A stretch of DNA of 32,528 nucleotides. Source: Priapulus caudatus. Its lineage: Eukaryota; Priapulida; Priapulimorpha; Priapulimorphida; Priapulidae. Where the stretch lies: positions 203,803 to 236,330 of the forward strand of contig NW_014577264.1 in NCBI RefSeq assembly GCF_000485595.1, written 5' to 3'. A program made the position numbers and the translations under genes. Below are positions 13,884 through 24,457 of this stretch, in pieces; position 1 is the stretch's first letter, and each line of letters starts with the position of its first letter. The notes below the pieces were generated by a model. It searched no databases. It was not told the DNA's origin and saw only the letters and a list, made by a program, of their open reading frames with translations.

Positions 13884-15795
13884 TAGTATACAAAGCATGA
13901 ACATTTTTTACTGGCTCTAGCCACCAAATCTTGAACGTGTATCGCCCATTTAAGATCGTGCTGGAACCATACACCCAGGATGTTCAAAGTTGTCGAGTTT
14001 TCCAATTTAAAGTGTTCTAAAAAAAGTTCAGCATCTTGAGGTCTATTTCTACCAAAGTACACCTGCATAACTTTGCATTTTGCAGGGTTAAGTTTCATTT
14101 TTATTTGAAAAAGCCCAGCGCTCGATAGATGCGAGTAAGTTGTTTAGATATGACGGAGCATGGATCGACCTTGTCTCCAGTGGTGTCATATCATCAACGT
14201 ATTTCCATTTCTGAACTAATAGTCCTTCAGCAGCATTGTTGATCATGACCAAAAACAGTAGCAGGCCAAGCTTAGTGTCCTGGGGAACACCACATGTTAA
14301 CCCCTGGTACTTGGAGGTAGACCCTTTGCACCGGACGCATTGTTGCCTCAGAGGAAATCGCTTATCCACGGTAGTAGTGACGGTCTGACTCCTAATTTAT
14401 GGAGCTTTTTTCGCAGTGTTGTGTGACATATCAGGTCAAATGCTTTGCTGAAGTCAGTCACGACTAGAGAGCTTATATTGTTGCGTTTTTCTGCTCCTCT
14501 GTACAGATAGTCCAATATGCTGATGAGGTAATGAACTGATGAAGACTTGGGTATGGAGCCAAACTGGCGTAAATCAATTTTATGCTGGATGTCGTCCATG
14601 ATCCACGTGTAGACGAAGTTCTCTGCTATTTTAGCGAAAGTGCAGGTTAGAGAGATTGGCCTTAGTTCATCAATGGAAGGAGGGTACACTTTTGGTATAG
14701 GGCATACGCTCGCCTGTTTCCAATATTCAGGTACACAGCCCTGCAGAAGAGATGCGTTGATTACATCAGCCAGGGGTGTCGCTAACTCAGCAGCAAATTC
14801 TCTAATTAGACGTGGCGGAAGGTTGTCAGGTCCTCCAGATTTATTAATTTATTATTAATTATTCTTATTTATTAATTCAGGTCTATCTTCAGTAAATGAC
14901 TGTAGACTTGTCACTCCTGCACTGTTGGTGGTGAGAGTGCAGGAAGGAAACTTGGAAAACTATTGTAGTCGAGGGGAGGAAGAAGTGACGTAACAGCAGA
15001 GAATGAATCGTTTATCTTTTTAGCTATTGATGATGTGTCACTTGGATCGATTCCAGGAACTTCGATAGTTACTGTTGATTTTCTCATGTTCGCCATGTCT
15101 CGGATTTCTCTATGCCACTTACGCGGATTAGATTTTTTTAGGTGCTGAATTTTCTTTTTATAATAATGCTGTTTAGCTTTGATGATTTCTTGGTGTACCT
15201 TGTTACGATAGAAACGCCACGAGTTACTCTTGTTACGGAAGGCACGTTGTCTTTCATTGATAAGTTCTTTTATTTTGGCAGAGAACCATTTTTTTTACTT
15301 GACATGCTCGTGGATGATCTTGGTCGGAAAGTTCAGATCAATTTGTTTAGCCAGCTGTTCACTAAAAACCTCCAGTTCGGAAGTAACATCAGTAGCAGAT
15401 AAGACATTCCAATCGCATGTGGTTATCCAACGGCCAAAAGTTCTCAGCCGAGAATCAAGAAGAGGTCTAACAATAAGAGTCGATTTCAGTTTAGATTGCT
15501 TCAAAAGATGTCTTTTAATAGGCTGCCACATAATGCATAGATGATTGCTGAGCCCAAGAGGTGCTAATGTAAACGGTTCCAAATATGTAGAGTGGATGTT
15601 GGTAATGATATTGTCAAGGATAGCATTACCACGTGTAGGAACTGTCACGACTGCCTTCAATTGATGGGCTTTACACAGAGGTTGTAAATCAAAATGGTTG
15701 AAATCTCCAGTAATTATCACTCCAGCATCTGGGTAGTCAATAAGTAGTGCGTCAGTCGATTCAGTTAGATGATTGTTCAAATTCTCATGGTGCAC

Positions 15796-15992
15796 GGAAC
15801 TCGGGAGACTATATGTAATAACGTAGAGTTCCCGTGTAATGACGTAGGCACTAGTTTAATGATGCTGCTGCAGAGTAATGACGACAAAGTCTCTCTCGTA
15901 TAACGTATAGTAACTGAGTTTATTAAGACGGACCAGCAACGGTACGACAACACTTCATAACGCCGTCCGCTCACAACTAGCTGTTACTAACA
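15796..15992 (-). mobile_element. Possible partial 3' LTR of gypsy element G2
   Basis: On the minus strand a TGTTAGTAACAGC start at 15992 follows the end of the G2 polymerase region. It runs down to 15796, where the CR1-like endonuclease begins. A clear polypurine tract and a second LTR copy are lacking, so this is tentative. Confidence 0.3.
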
Positions 15993-18268
15993 AAGCGTAT
16001 CTCTCCCGCTCTGGTTATCCCGCTCTGGTTCTCCCGCCGAATATATATCTATGGCGCCGAATATATGGCGCTGCTATCAGCCAACTTACATACAATGGAA
16101 TGCCCATATGACGTCTCTTCCGAACACTACATAAAACGTTTAATTTTCCACAATGCTCGAGATACACATAACACATGGTACGTACACATATTTAACTCCA
16201 ATATACTGTCTACAAACATTAGCGTGATTATCAGTGATATACGTACTACGCTAGCTAATGTATGTGTACTATTCTCAGTGACCATAATAATTTGGTTTTC
16301 TAGATATGCGGCCTGATCTTGTAACGTTTTCATTGGCTCTATTTTGATTCCTGTCCCTCTGATTAGGATCTACTATCACTTTGTCCTTTTGCTTTCTTTC
16401 TACCACTTCTCTCTCTTCTTGTACCACTTCGAAGGTACTTAGCACTCTCATTTGGCTCAATAAGTACCGTGTCATCCTCGTAGAACAACAATGGATCAGT
16501 TACGTTGACACGTTCCGTATCTCTGTATTTTTGGCTGACTGTAAGACACTTTGAAATGTCTACGATGCACTGTTAGTGTTACGATTTTGATTCCCAGATC
16601 AATCTCATAAGCCAAGTCTGATTTTCTTTCTAACACTTTATAAGGACCATTTCACTTATGCTGCAGCTTGTAGTTTCTTCCAGGCTTCGGTTTGTTTCTC
16701 ACAAAGACATAGCTACCAACTCTCCATCGCGCTTCCTCCCTTGTTCTTTTGCAGTGCGAACGAAACTGTCTCTCTAGCTCATTCTCTGTGTTTCTGACAA
16801 CTTCCATTCTTGTACGTTAGAAGCATATGTACTTGAGAGCAGTTATCAGTCTGTTTCCATACCCTGAATTTGTTTTTTTTTGCAGCTTTCTGCTAGGGGA
16901 TGGATAGAGAAAGTTGACATGCAAATTCGGCTCCTGACCGAATAGCACATAATACGGGGACTTTTTAGTAGACGAGTGGATTGCTGTGTTATAATTAAAT
17001 AGCGCAACATTTATCCACTCCTCCCAATCCGACCCTTCTGAGTTCACACAAGCTCTGAACAGTTGCAAGATGATATTGATTCGTGCGTTCCAACATGCCA
17101 TTACTCGCTGGGTTCCATGGTAGCGTACATGTTTTGCGTATTCCTAGCAAACTATACACTTCCGTCATGAGTGCAGACGTAAAGTTTGCACCTCGATCCG
17201 AGTGTAGCTTCATTGGTACTGAGTACTTGCATATCCAATTGTCTCTGATCTATTGGCCTCACTTGCATGCGGGTTTCGGTTTGTCGTACTCTTAGTCATT
17301 GCGCAAATTGCACACTTTATTAGCATGTTTTTGATATCTGTATACATGCCATACCAGACAAATCTGCTCGTTACCTGATCTCTCGTTTTTTCTACTCCAA
17401 AATGCCCACACAAATCATGTACTTTACTAATGATTGTTTCCCTGACTTTGTCCACTGCTGGGACCAATATACGGCATTGACCGTCTCGTTCCAGATACAA
17501 CACTTCTGCTTTAACACGCATGTTGCAAACATTATTTCTGTACCAATTTGTCTCTCTGACTGTATCACACTGAATACTATTCACAGATGCGGTGCCCTCT
17601 ACTACGTACTTCAGCTGCTGAAACAGCAGGTCCCCGTGCTGCGCACCTTTCACGACAGTAAGATCTTGGTTGTATTCGACGTTTTGAGTAGCAGACGACA
17701 TCAGATTGTGACAGTTTTTCACACAGCATTCTTGTTGATCGCCTTCTGGTATCCGACTTAGTGTATCAGCTATGAATTTTCTTGGCCGCGAATATAGCTA
17801 ATATCAAAACTATAGGGCTGCAACGGTAACCACCAACGTGCTGTTTTTGCATTTGTCTGACTCAAGTCTCGTATATACTGTAGTGGTTTATGATCACACT
17901 TCAAGGTGAATTTCTCCGCACCCAACAGATATCGAAACTGAGTAATTGACCAGTAGATGTCATATGCTTCCTTCTCAATCGTAGACCATCTCCTTTCTGT
18001 GTCACTCGGCTTCTTCGAGATGAATGTGACTGGCTTCGGAATGTCATCTCCATCAGCCCCGTACTGTGCCAACACACCCGCTATGACACGATCAGATGCG
18101 TCTGTGTGTACTATAAATGGTCGCCTGAAGTTAGGAAAGCTCAATACCTTGTCCGTACATAACACTTCCCTCAATTTATCAAACTGTAAGCGGTGCCTCT
18201 CGTCCCATTGCGACTTGGCATCATTTCTTGTCAGGTCACACAGTGAGGCCGTCAACTCGGCAAACTGG
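15993..18268 (-). pseudogene. Gypsy G2 polymerase, 3' part: RNase H, integrase and C-terminal tail
   Basis: Reading leftwards, RNase H (18255-17770) shows HTDASDRVIAGVLAQYG, then RRWSTIEKEAYDI and KCDHKPLQYI. The integrase zinc module shows HDLCGHFGVEKTRDQV and CAICAM (about 17430-17340). The integrase core follows with SDRGANFTS and NPASNGMLERTN (17200-17100), keeping its Glu, but the first catalytic Asp region is deleted between about 17,215 and 17,290. FNYNTAIHSSTKKSPYYVLF (about 16980) is next, then a GPY/F module ('NGPYKVLERK', about 16640) and the tail TRSGRISRKPNYYGH ending near 16275. Stops and frame changes make it inactive. Confidence 0.82.
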
Positions 18269-19405
18269 TAAGTAGTAAGTAAGTAAAAACTTTATTTAAC
18301 GACGGTAAAACATGTTAGGTACAGACACAATAAATTGGCGTGGAGCTATCTTCCACATGGCCGTCTCACAGCAACATAACGGTTAAATATTAAATAAATA
18401 CACAATAAGAGTTGAAGTACTTGGACTAAAATTGTACGGGGTAAGTATAGCACAATGGGCCCTATTGATAGGGCAAGATTTTCTTTAGACGGACTTTAAA
18501 AGAAGAAATGGTGGGGGCATCTCGAACGTCAGGAGGTAAATTATTCCATTCAGATGCCGCCACACACCGAAAAGATTTTCGTAGCATTTCAGTGCGTGCA
18601 CGGGGCGGATACAAACGCGCTTCATCTGCACACACACTACGCGTCCGTCTGGAGCTCACTTCATGTTTAAAAGTAAAAAAACCGTCAAGATAGGCTGGTG
18701 CCTGCTTACGTAAAATTTTGCAAGTTAAAAAAGATCGATGGTAATAAAAACGTTGGCGAACAGTCATAAAACCTAGCTGCGAAAATATTTCTTCAGTGCG
18801 GGCGTCTGAAGGTCTACGAATGTTTAGAATCAACCGCGCAAAACGTTTCTGCAAGTTAAAAACTTTGTCAATATAACTCTTCGTGGCATTTCCCACACAA
18901 CAATACCATAATCAATATCAGGCAAAACAAAGCCAAAGTAAAACTTCAGGCAGGAATCATGGTCGAGAAATTTCCTGATCCGCCCAAATAGTGCCAGCTT
19001 TTTTGAGATCTTGGCACACACGTTCATTATGTGTTCTTCAAATGTGAGATTTTCATCAACATGGACACCTAAAATTTTCTTACTCGACGTGGTGGGAAGA
19101 ACAGAGCCATCATAGACAGTATGGAGTACCGCGGATGGGAGTGTAGAACGCTTCTGTCTGGAAGTGACCAGCATGGTTTTGGTCTTCGATGGATTGATGA
19201 CCATTTTGTTTTTAGAACACCACTCACGAACTTCCTCCATATTGTTATTTAGACGCTGTTCCAGGTTAGGTAAAGATTTGTCAGTAACAACAACGGTGGA
19301 GTCGTCAGCATACATATGAATACTGGCATTGTTAATGTGCAGGGGCATGTCATTTATAAACATAATAAAAAAGAGGGGCTCCAAAATAGAATCTTGCGGG
19401 ACTCT
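18269..19405 (-). mobile_element. CR1/L2-like non-LTR retrotransposon 3, 5' truncated, inserted in gypsy G2
   Basis: The insert starts abruptly at the VPQDSIL block of the reverse transcriptase. It continues with FINDMPLHINNAS, MYADDSTVVV (catalytic box intact), NPSKTKTMLV and KILGVHVDENLTFEEHI, then in another frame the C-terminal block AASEWNNLPPDVRDA and KVRLKKILPY. The 3' end is 'ttaaataaagtttttac' plus short TTAC repeats. CTGG at 18265-18268 and 19406-19409 flanks it, a short target duplication. A frameshift near 18,860 breaks the frame. It separates the RT thumb from the RNase H of G2. Confidence 0.85.
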
Positions 19406-19735
19406 CTGGAACGAATTTCCTATAGTAGTTCGCAAAGGCCAAAAATCTCTTCAACTCTGCCTTGCTCACAGGTTCGGGATATTTGCGAATCTTCTCTAAC
19501 TTTCCCACATCCATTTGTATGCCTCGCTCTGAAATTCGGTGACCCAAGTAACACACTTCAGGTTGAGCAAAATAACGTTTTTTCAGTTTTTGAATTATTC
19601 CTGAATCTCGCATTTTATGTAGTGTTTTCTGCAATCGTGTTAACAATAAACCTAAAGTCGGTGCTCCAATAATGATGTCATCCAGATGAGACGGGATACC
19701 AGAGAAGTGTTGCCGAAAGGAGGTGTTGATCCTAA
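19406..19735 (-). pseudogene. Gypsy reverse transcriptase fragment (G2 or a close relative)
   Basis: The frame reads FRQHFSGIPS, HLDDIIIGAP (catalytic box HLDD where YLDD is usual), LTRLQKTLHKM, then CYLGHRISERGIQMD and the thumb motif ELKRFLAFANYYRKFV, cut at 19,409 by the CR1-like insert. Its downstream continuation is at 18,255. On the upstream side it stops being gypsy-like at about 19,735 or, if the LDD is shared with the piece at 21,612, at about 19,690. Confidence 0.8.
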
Positions 19736-19815
19736 CCGCTGAGCGCGGATCTTGCGTGCAGTTCCGCGGCAAGGCGCACGCGACCGCGGGAACGTCGTAC
19801 AACAGTATGAAATGC

Positions 19816-19874
19816 TGGCAGCTATGGATCCGTGCGCCGAATGCATAGGCCGGCTCACGGATCCATAGCTGCCA
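19816..19874. repeat. Perfect 19-bp inverted repeat, 21-nt loop
   Basis: TGGCAGCTATGGATCCGTG at 19816-19834 is repeated inverted at 19856-19874 with no mismatch. No direct repeat flanks it, so it cannot be called a MITE. It may be the tip of a larger foldback element or a palindromic duplication formed during repair. Confidence 0.85.
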
Positions 19875-20326
19875 CTGAACAGTCCTTAATTTTAGGGGGG
19901 ACACAGAGGGCAGAGATTTGGGACGTGGGAGGAACTCGCGACTTAGATGGGGGGGGGCGAGAGCGAAGGTTTTGATTTCGCGGTGGTTCCATTTCCGTGT
20001 GGTCTTAGGCGTTTTCACTATAAGTTGTACAGTGCCCCATGACGCCCCCATCCTATGTAACACTTGATATGTGAACATCAGAGATTGCACCATGATTGCA
20101 TGAAGAAATGGATGACAATGTTGTACGAGAGAGTATGTGCATTATGTGGCTATTCGTAACATTGAACTGATTCCTCTGTGCTGCTACAGAACGTCATGAC
20201 AGCAGTACCTACGTTGTGTTGAAGGGAACTGTCACACAACACCATCTAACCATCTACTTTATCCACCAACGAAACCAAACTCACATCTCGAACTGTGTTT
20301 TGTGTATGGTGTTGGGGGTTAGTTGT

Positions 20327-20346
20327 ATATATACTGCAGTATATAT
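20327..20346. repeat. 20-bp perfect palindrome
   Basis: ATATATACTGCAGTATATAT reads the same on both strands. It is A/T-rich at the edges, a simple cruciform former. No function is visible. Confidence 0.8.
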
Positions 20347-21118
20347 GCAGTGTCAATACTGATGCTTCCCATCGCGCAGCACATCAGCCAGCTGTACATA
20401 AGCCGGCAAAGGCAGTCTGCTGAGGCAATTACAAGTATAACACACAAAGAAACCATCGAACCATCAAGAACACGGGTCAACAGCGGTATTTCTTTACTGC
20501 TTATAAGGCTGGTGAGGTAAATGGAATGAACGGTTACAAATACATCGCAATATATGCTGTTATATGCTAGGACTCTATATGCTTTACATTGCACGGTCGT
20601 TCAATTGTCAGACATTGCGCCACGACATGCCCCACCAGGAAAATCAGGACACAGAAATAATGCATACGGAAGAATACCCAATACTTTATCATTCACTAAC
20701 CGCATACTTCAGCACCCGCGAAATGGTCGGTTCAAGGATAGAGAACATGGGTCCCATTGAAACCTATGTCATTTTCGTAAATGTGGAGGTAGCCCCTTTA
20801 TAATCGGCAGGGGTGGTGTTGAGGGTGTTCTTTGTTCATTTCGACCGACAAACGTGTGTCGAAAAAAATGCGTTGAAGCGACACTACTCGCCCGTTTTTG
20901 ACTGTTTCTGACTATTGCGATGCGCGAGAATTTCCCGTCACCTTCCTCTGCTACGGCCCTGAAATCTGTGTGCGTATTTCCGCGTGGCATTTACGGACTC
21001 ATATTACTTTCTCTCCGAAGTAAATTACCTGGAAATCCGTTGATATTCCGTCTTTTTTGGGGAACTTATAAATCTGAGTGTACGAACGGGCGCTGGATGG
21101 AGTTTGGGGGGTTATAGC

Positions 21119-21219
21119 TAGACTGGTACCCGTTCGCCACCTTCACTCCGGCAAGTATCTTTCGCTACACTGAAGTTAGTTAGTGTAGCGTGTGGAACTG
21201 TTGACCGGGTACCAGTCTA
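21119..21219. mobile_element. 101-bp MITE with 14-bp TIRs and a 9-bp target duplication
   Basis: The termini TAGACTGGTACCCG (21119-21132) and CGGGTACCAGTCTA (21206-21219) are perfect inverted repeats. GGTTATAGC stands directly outside on both sides (21110-21118 and 21220-21228). An inner perfect hairpin CGCTACACT (21163-21171) / AGTGTAGCG (21182-21190) is nested between them. A 9-bp duplication is usual for Mutator-like elements. It is too small to encode anything. Confidence 0.8.
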
Positions 21220-21555
21220 GGTTATAGCCGGCCGAGCCGTCTGCAGGCAAAAGTGCTAGGCAAATGCTATGCATATAGCCTCGTTGCGCCATCTATGGCA
21301 CGCCATATGTACTACACTGATATGGGGGCCTGAACTAGTCGCTGGCACAAAAAAGTTCAACTCTGTTTTTTACAGCAAACCAAGCGTGCCCAGTAGCGAA
21401 CCAAGAATTACGACCATTTCTAGGAAATCTCTAGCTACGTGGGTAGTCAAACCCGTCGTGCATCGCCAGAACTGCTCAATTCAGCGATTACCCCACAATT
21501 ATGATATATAGTAAACCCGTTGAAATTTCGATTCAATGAGTGCAGCGTTGTTGTG

Positions 21556-21751
21556 TTAGTGTGCCGCTACGCGGCGTTTTTCGCGTTTCGCGCGATATCC
21601 GGGCTGCCGATCGTCTAGGTATCCTGCTACATCTTCCTTACGTAAGTCCTTGAGCAAGCGATTCACAAACATTTGATATGTGTACGGTGCCCCACTTAAC
21701 CCATAAGGCATTTTGTCGTAACAATATTGCTTTCCCGTATATACAACCAAC
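21556..21751 (-). pseudogene. Gypsy G2 reverse transcriptase fragment (palm)
   Basis: The frame reads YCYDKMPYGLSGAPYTYQMF, then VNRLLKDLRK and AGYLDD, the RT palm up to its catalytic box. On its upstream side it is cut at 21751 by the hAT element, and gypsy RT resumes in the same frame at 23281. On the downstream side gypsy similarity ends right after YLDD at about 21,612. Confidence 0.85.
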
Positions 21752-23280
21752 CAGTGTTCGAAATTCACGTCGGCCCGTCGGCCCGCCGCCGACAGTTTCG
21801 ATGCCGGGCCTACAGCTTCTTGATACAACAGGCCCGCTGATCCTACAGCTATTTGATCACCGAAAACTCGAAACACTGAGAAACTGTTACCTGTAATTCG
21901 TGATAAACCGTGACATACATGTAAACAATGAGTTCGCCCACTGCATATTATTGACTGCCCACTGCAATCAACTTTAGTTGGCATTCAAGAAACGTGCGTG
22001 GGATGTTCGGACGCACAGGTTAGCACAGGTTCCTGAATCCAGTAGCAGCGTTGGCATACCAAAAATCGATAAGTGGGTGGAGCTTACTTTTGGCCAGTGG
22101 TAGTGAACCTTTACACATTGTGTTGCGCCAGGGTTTATTTAGCGTGCAGCCGGTCGTGCAGGCACGCTTCACTGTTTCTACGTCGCTAGGCCTGTGGGAG
22201 TATTACTCAGCATCACGCATTGTCAACGTTTGGATGTAAACAATAAAGTATCAACTGGTAGTTAAACAAAACGATCACGTATAACTCGTTTTAAAATAAT
22301 ATGAAGAAGATTTTAGGTAAATATATCATGTTGAATTACTAACAGTAATAATATAATATGTCTCAAGCTATTTAAACCAAAAGTTACTGTAGCTTGCCAG
22401 CACGGCGCGCGTGTGGTATGTCACTTTACACTATCATGCAAACAGCTGTACAGCTCGTCACAACCACTCAGGTTTAACCGTGTCATAATTGTTTTTTAAC
22501 CGTTGGAATACTACTATACATTTTATAGCAGGGTGTAGGCTAAATAAAAGCTTCCCTACGTAAGAGCTTGCTATGTCTACAAAATACATTTACTTGGAAA
22601 CACACTCAAACACAGACGGAGACTCCCAAGCGCCCATCAAATTTTACAGTATTAGGTAGAATTTTGACAAGTTTTTGCCCTTTTCCACCCAAAAAGTGTT
22701 GGCTGACGCTTGGTATGTGTACACCAATAAATATTACTTGGAAACACTCAAACACAGACGGAATTCCGCCATGCCCATCAATTTTTACAGTACATAATTT
22801 TTGCCCTTTTCCACCAAAAGGTGTTGCTAGTTTGTAGCTATTGGAGTACCTGAAATGGCTCTAGAGGCAGTCTCAGAGCTTATAACTTTTCAAAAATATG
22901 CCGCCCACAGGACCCGCCCCCCATCCCTTATCACGATGTGTACCCAGACAAACCAGTCTGGTCTCTCTGCTGTCAAAGTGAAGACGTGTTACCAAAGGAG
23001 CTGTACATATTAACCACGTATGTGGCGTTCCTAATTGTGAGCCCCGGCAAAGAAAGCATAAACAGTCATCGACGAGAGCGAAGCGAAAAACAGAGGCCGA
23101 TTATGATTATCGACATTGATACATGACTATAAACATCAAGAAGAACATGATTATGCTGTTTTATTACTGTAATTTGCCTCCAAAATTTGGCGGGCCTCCA
23201 GCTTTGCTGGCGGGCCTGCAGCTTTTAGGAGCTATAGGCCCTGCAGGCCTACAGCTTTTTCTGCTCAGTCGCAAACACTG
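21752..23280. mobile_element. 1,529-bp non-autonomous hAT element with perfect 8-bp target duplication
   Basis: The left terminus is CAGTGTTCGAAATTCAC (21752 on) and the right terminus, complemented, is CAGTGTTTGCGAC (ending 23280). The outer inverted repeat is CAGTGTT-G. CAACCAAC lies directly outside on both sides (21744-21751 and 23281-23288). CAGTG ends and an 8-bp duplication mark the hAT superfamily. Both subterminal regions are rich in GGCC words ('gggcctacagctt', 'gcgggcctgcagctttt'), possible transposase-binding repeats. No transposase frame is inside. The site is within a gypsy RT gene. Confidence 0.88.
22592..22827. repeat. Two-copy direct repeat, period ~144 bp, inside the hAT element
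   Basis: The text 'acttggaaacac', 'tcaaacacagacgga', 'gcccatcaa', 'ttttacagta' and 'tttttgcccttttccacc' occurs in the same order starting at 22592 and again at 22736. Small indels separate the copies. It may be an internal duplication of the element. Confidence 0.85.
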
Positions 23281-24457
23281 CAACCAACGCTGTTTTCTTC
23301 TGGTCTTCTGTTGCAACTGTTATCTGATAATAACCTTGAGCTGCATCTAAAACTGCAAAGTACTTGCAACCTCGTAACGTATCGAACAACTCTTCCGGTT
23401 TCAGCATTATGCAATCACTTGCTGACTTCGTCTCTGCATTTAACTGCATGTAATCTATTATTAGACGTTTCCCGCCACATTTCCTATCTACTAACATGCA
23501 CGGTGCGCTGAACTGTGACTCGCACGGACGTATGACGTTTTTCTTCAATAAGCAGGATTTGATTATCCATCTCCTTACGCTCGTGCCATGCGCACTTATA
23601 GGGCTTGCGTCTAACGGACTTAACTCGATTTTGTGCGTTACTAACTCGCGATTCACCTCTCCCAAACGATTCTCTGTACCATAGGTAAATACATCCTCGT
23701 AACGCAACAGAACATTCAACACTTCATGCTTAAAGGCCGCCGGAGCATTAACTTCTTGCACGAACTCGGGGTTTAACGTAACAATCGACTTGCAAAATGC
23801 ATAACTTACCCCTTTGACAACCGCAGTGCCAGACGCGAAGTTTAACTGCACTTCATGTTCCCTTAGAAAATCCGAACCGAGTAAACATACACCATTGGTA
23901 CTAATAACGTGGAACTTATGGTGAACACTCAAACCGTCAAGCTGTAACGTAGCCACAACTGTACCGATCAAGTTGAGCTTCATGCCATCAATGGTACAAG
24001 CCGAAGAGACAGCGCTAGGCTTTATCTCTAAGTTACTGATAAACTGTCGACTAACAATCGAGATGGACGCCAATGAATCTAATGTCACTTGTGTAGCCTG
24101 TCCGTTTACACATCCCGTTATGCAGGTATCCCTGGCCGCCGTTGTTCTGACGTTGTGTTCTTCCGTTTCCACTGACGGGGGGGGGACAGTATCCTGGGCC
24201 TTCTTATTTGTCAATGACTGTCGTCGAAGTGCCTCTTTCTCCGTTCGTCTAAATGCCTGTTTGCGGGCTGCCTCGAGACACTCGTAGTGGTCGGCCACCC
24301 AGTGACTGATGTCACCTCCCCCATTTTCATCCTTGGCCTCAACTAAGAGGTGGTCGATTGGGAGTTTTGGCTCCCGTCCAAAGAAGAGGAAATAGGGGTG
24401 GTAGCGTGAGGTGTGCAGTTGTAGGCATATACCAAGCCTGACAGGTATTCTGGCCAC
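23249..24457 (-). pseudogene. 402-codon chimeric frame: G1 integrase end + G2 protease/RT + hAT end
   Basis: This is the longest open frame in the window and joins three transposons. Residues 1-87 are the integrase C-terminal region of gypsy G1 ([20 protein letters not shown], ending NKKA). Residues about 90-392 are gypsy G2: a retropepsin with LDSLAS at 126-131 (Asp127 kept, the usual Gly replaced by Leu) and LLGSDFL at 192-198, then the RT fingers and motif A (LDAAQGYYQI, Asp371). Residues 393-402 come from the end of the hAT element, which supplies the stop. The G1/G2 join is at about 24,196. Each part matches a known family, but the whole has no expected function. Confidence 0.8.

Larger units (their letters stand above)
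12172..15795 (-). mobile_element. CR1/L2-like non-LTR retrotransposon 1, 5' truncated and interrupted
   Basis: It reads right to left. The endonuclease C-terminal half lies at 15795-15295, with GDFN and GLSNHL where SDH is usual. The reverse transcriptase runs from about 14,690 to 12,690, with RPISLTCTFAKIAENF, VVTDFSKAFD, YVDD (about 14,200), the NPAKCKVM block, and a thumb region RPILEYAAPVW next to 12,940. The 3' end has 'tagatagacagatagata' (12172-12190), the short terminal repeat usual for the group. Frames shift near 14,360 and 12,880. The hairpin-ended repeat C (12998-13883) interrupts the frame between FVY and the ARLSCEDLV block. It is inactive. Confidence 0.8.
19736..21550. other. 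1.8-kb block between two gypsy RT pieces, no gene recognised
   Basis: No protein family is recognisable on either strand. It contains a long perfect inverted repeat (19816-19874), a G-rich run near 19950, a 20-base AT-rich palindrome (20327-20346) and a 101-bp MITE (21119-21219). It parts gypsy RT sequence at both sides exactly around the LDD box, so it is either an insertion whose ends are not clear or the trace of a rearrangement. Confidence 0.5.

Noticed and set aside
13438-13974. Open frames on both strands across 13.44-13.97 kb
   Set aside because: Mostly N; the frames exist only because N cannot be a stop.
18508-18693. Plus-strand frame antisense to the CR1-like C-terminal block
   Set aside because: Shadow of the minus-strand coding sequence; no family resemblance of its own.
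22592-22827. CRISPR-like direct repeats
   Set aside because: Only two long diverged copies, in animal DNA; tandem duplication inside a transposon.
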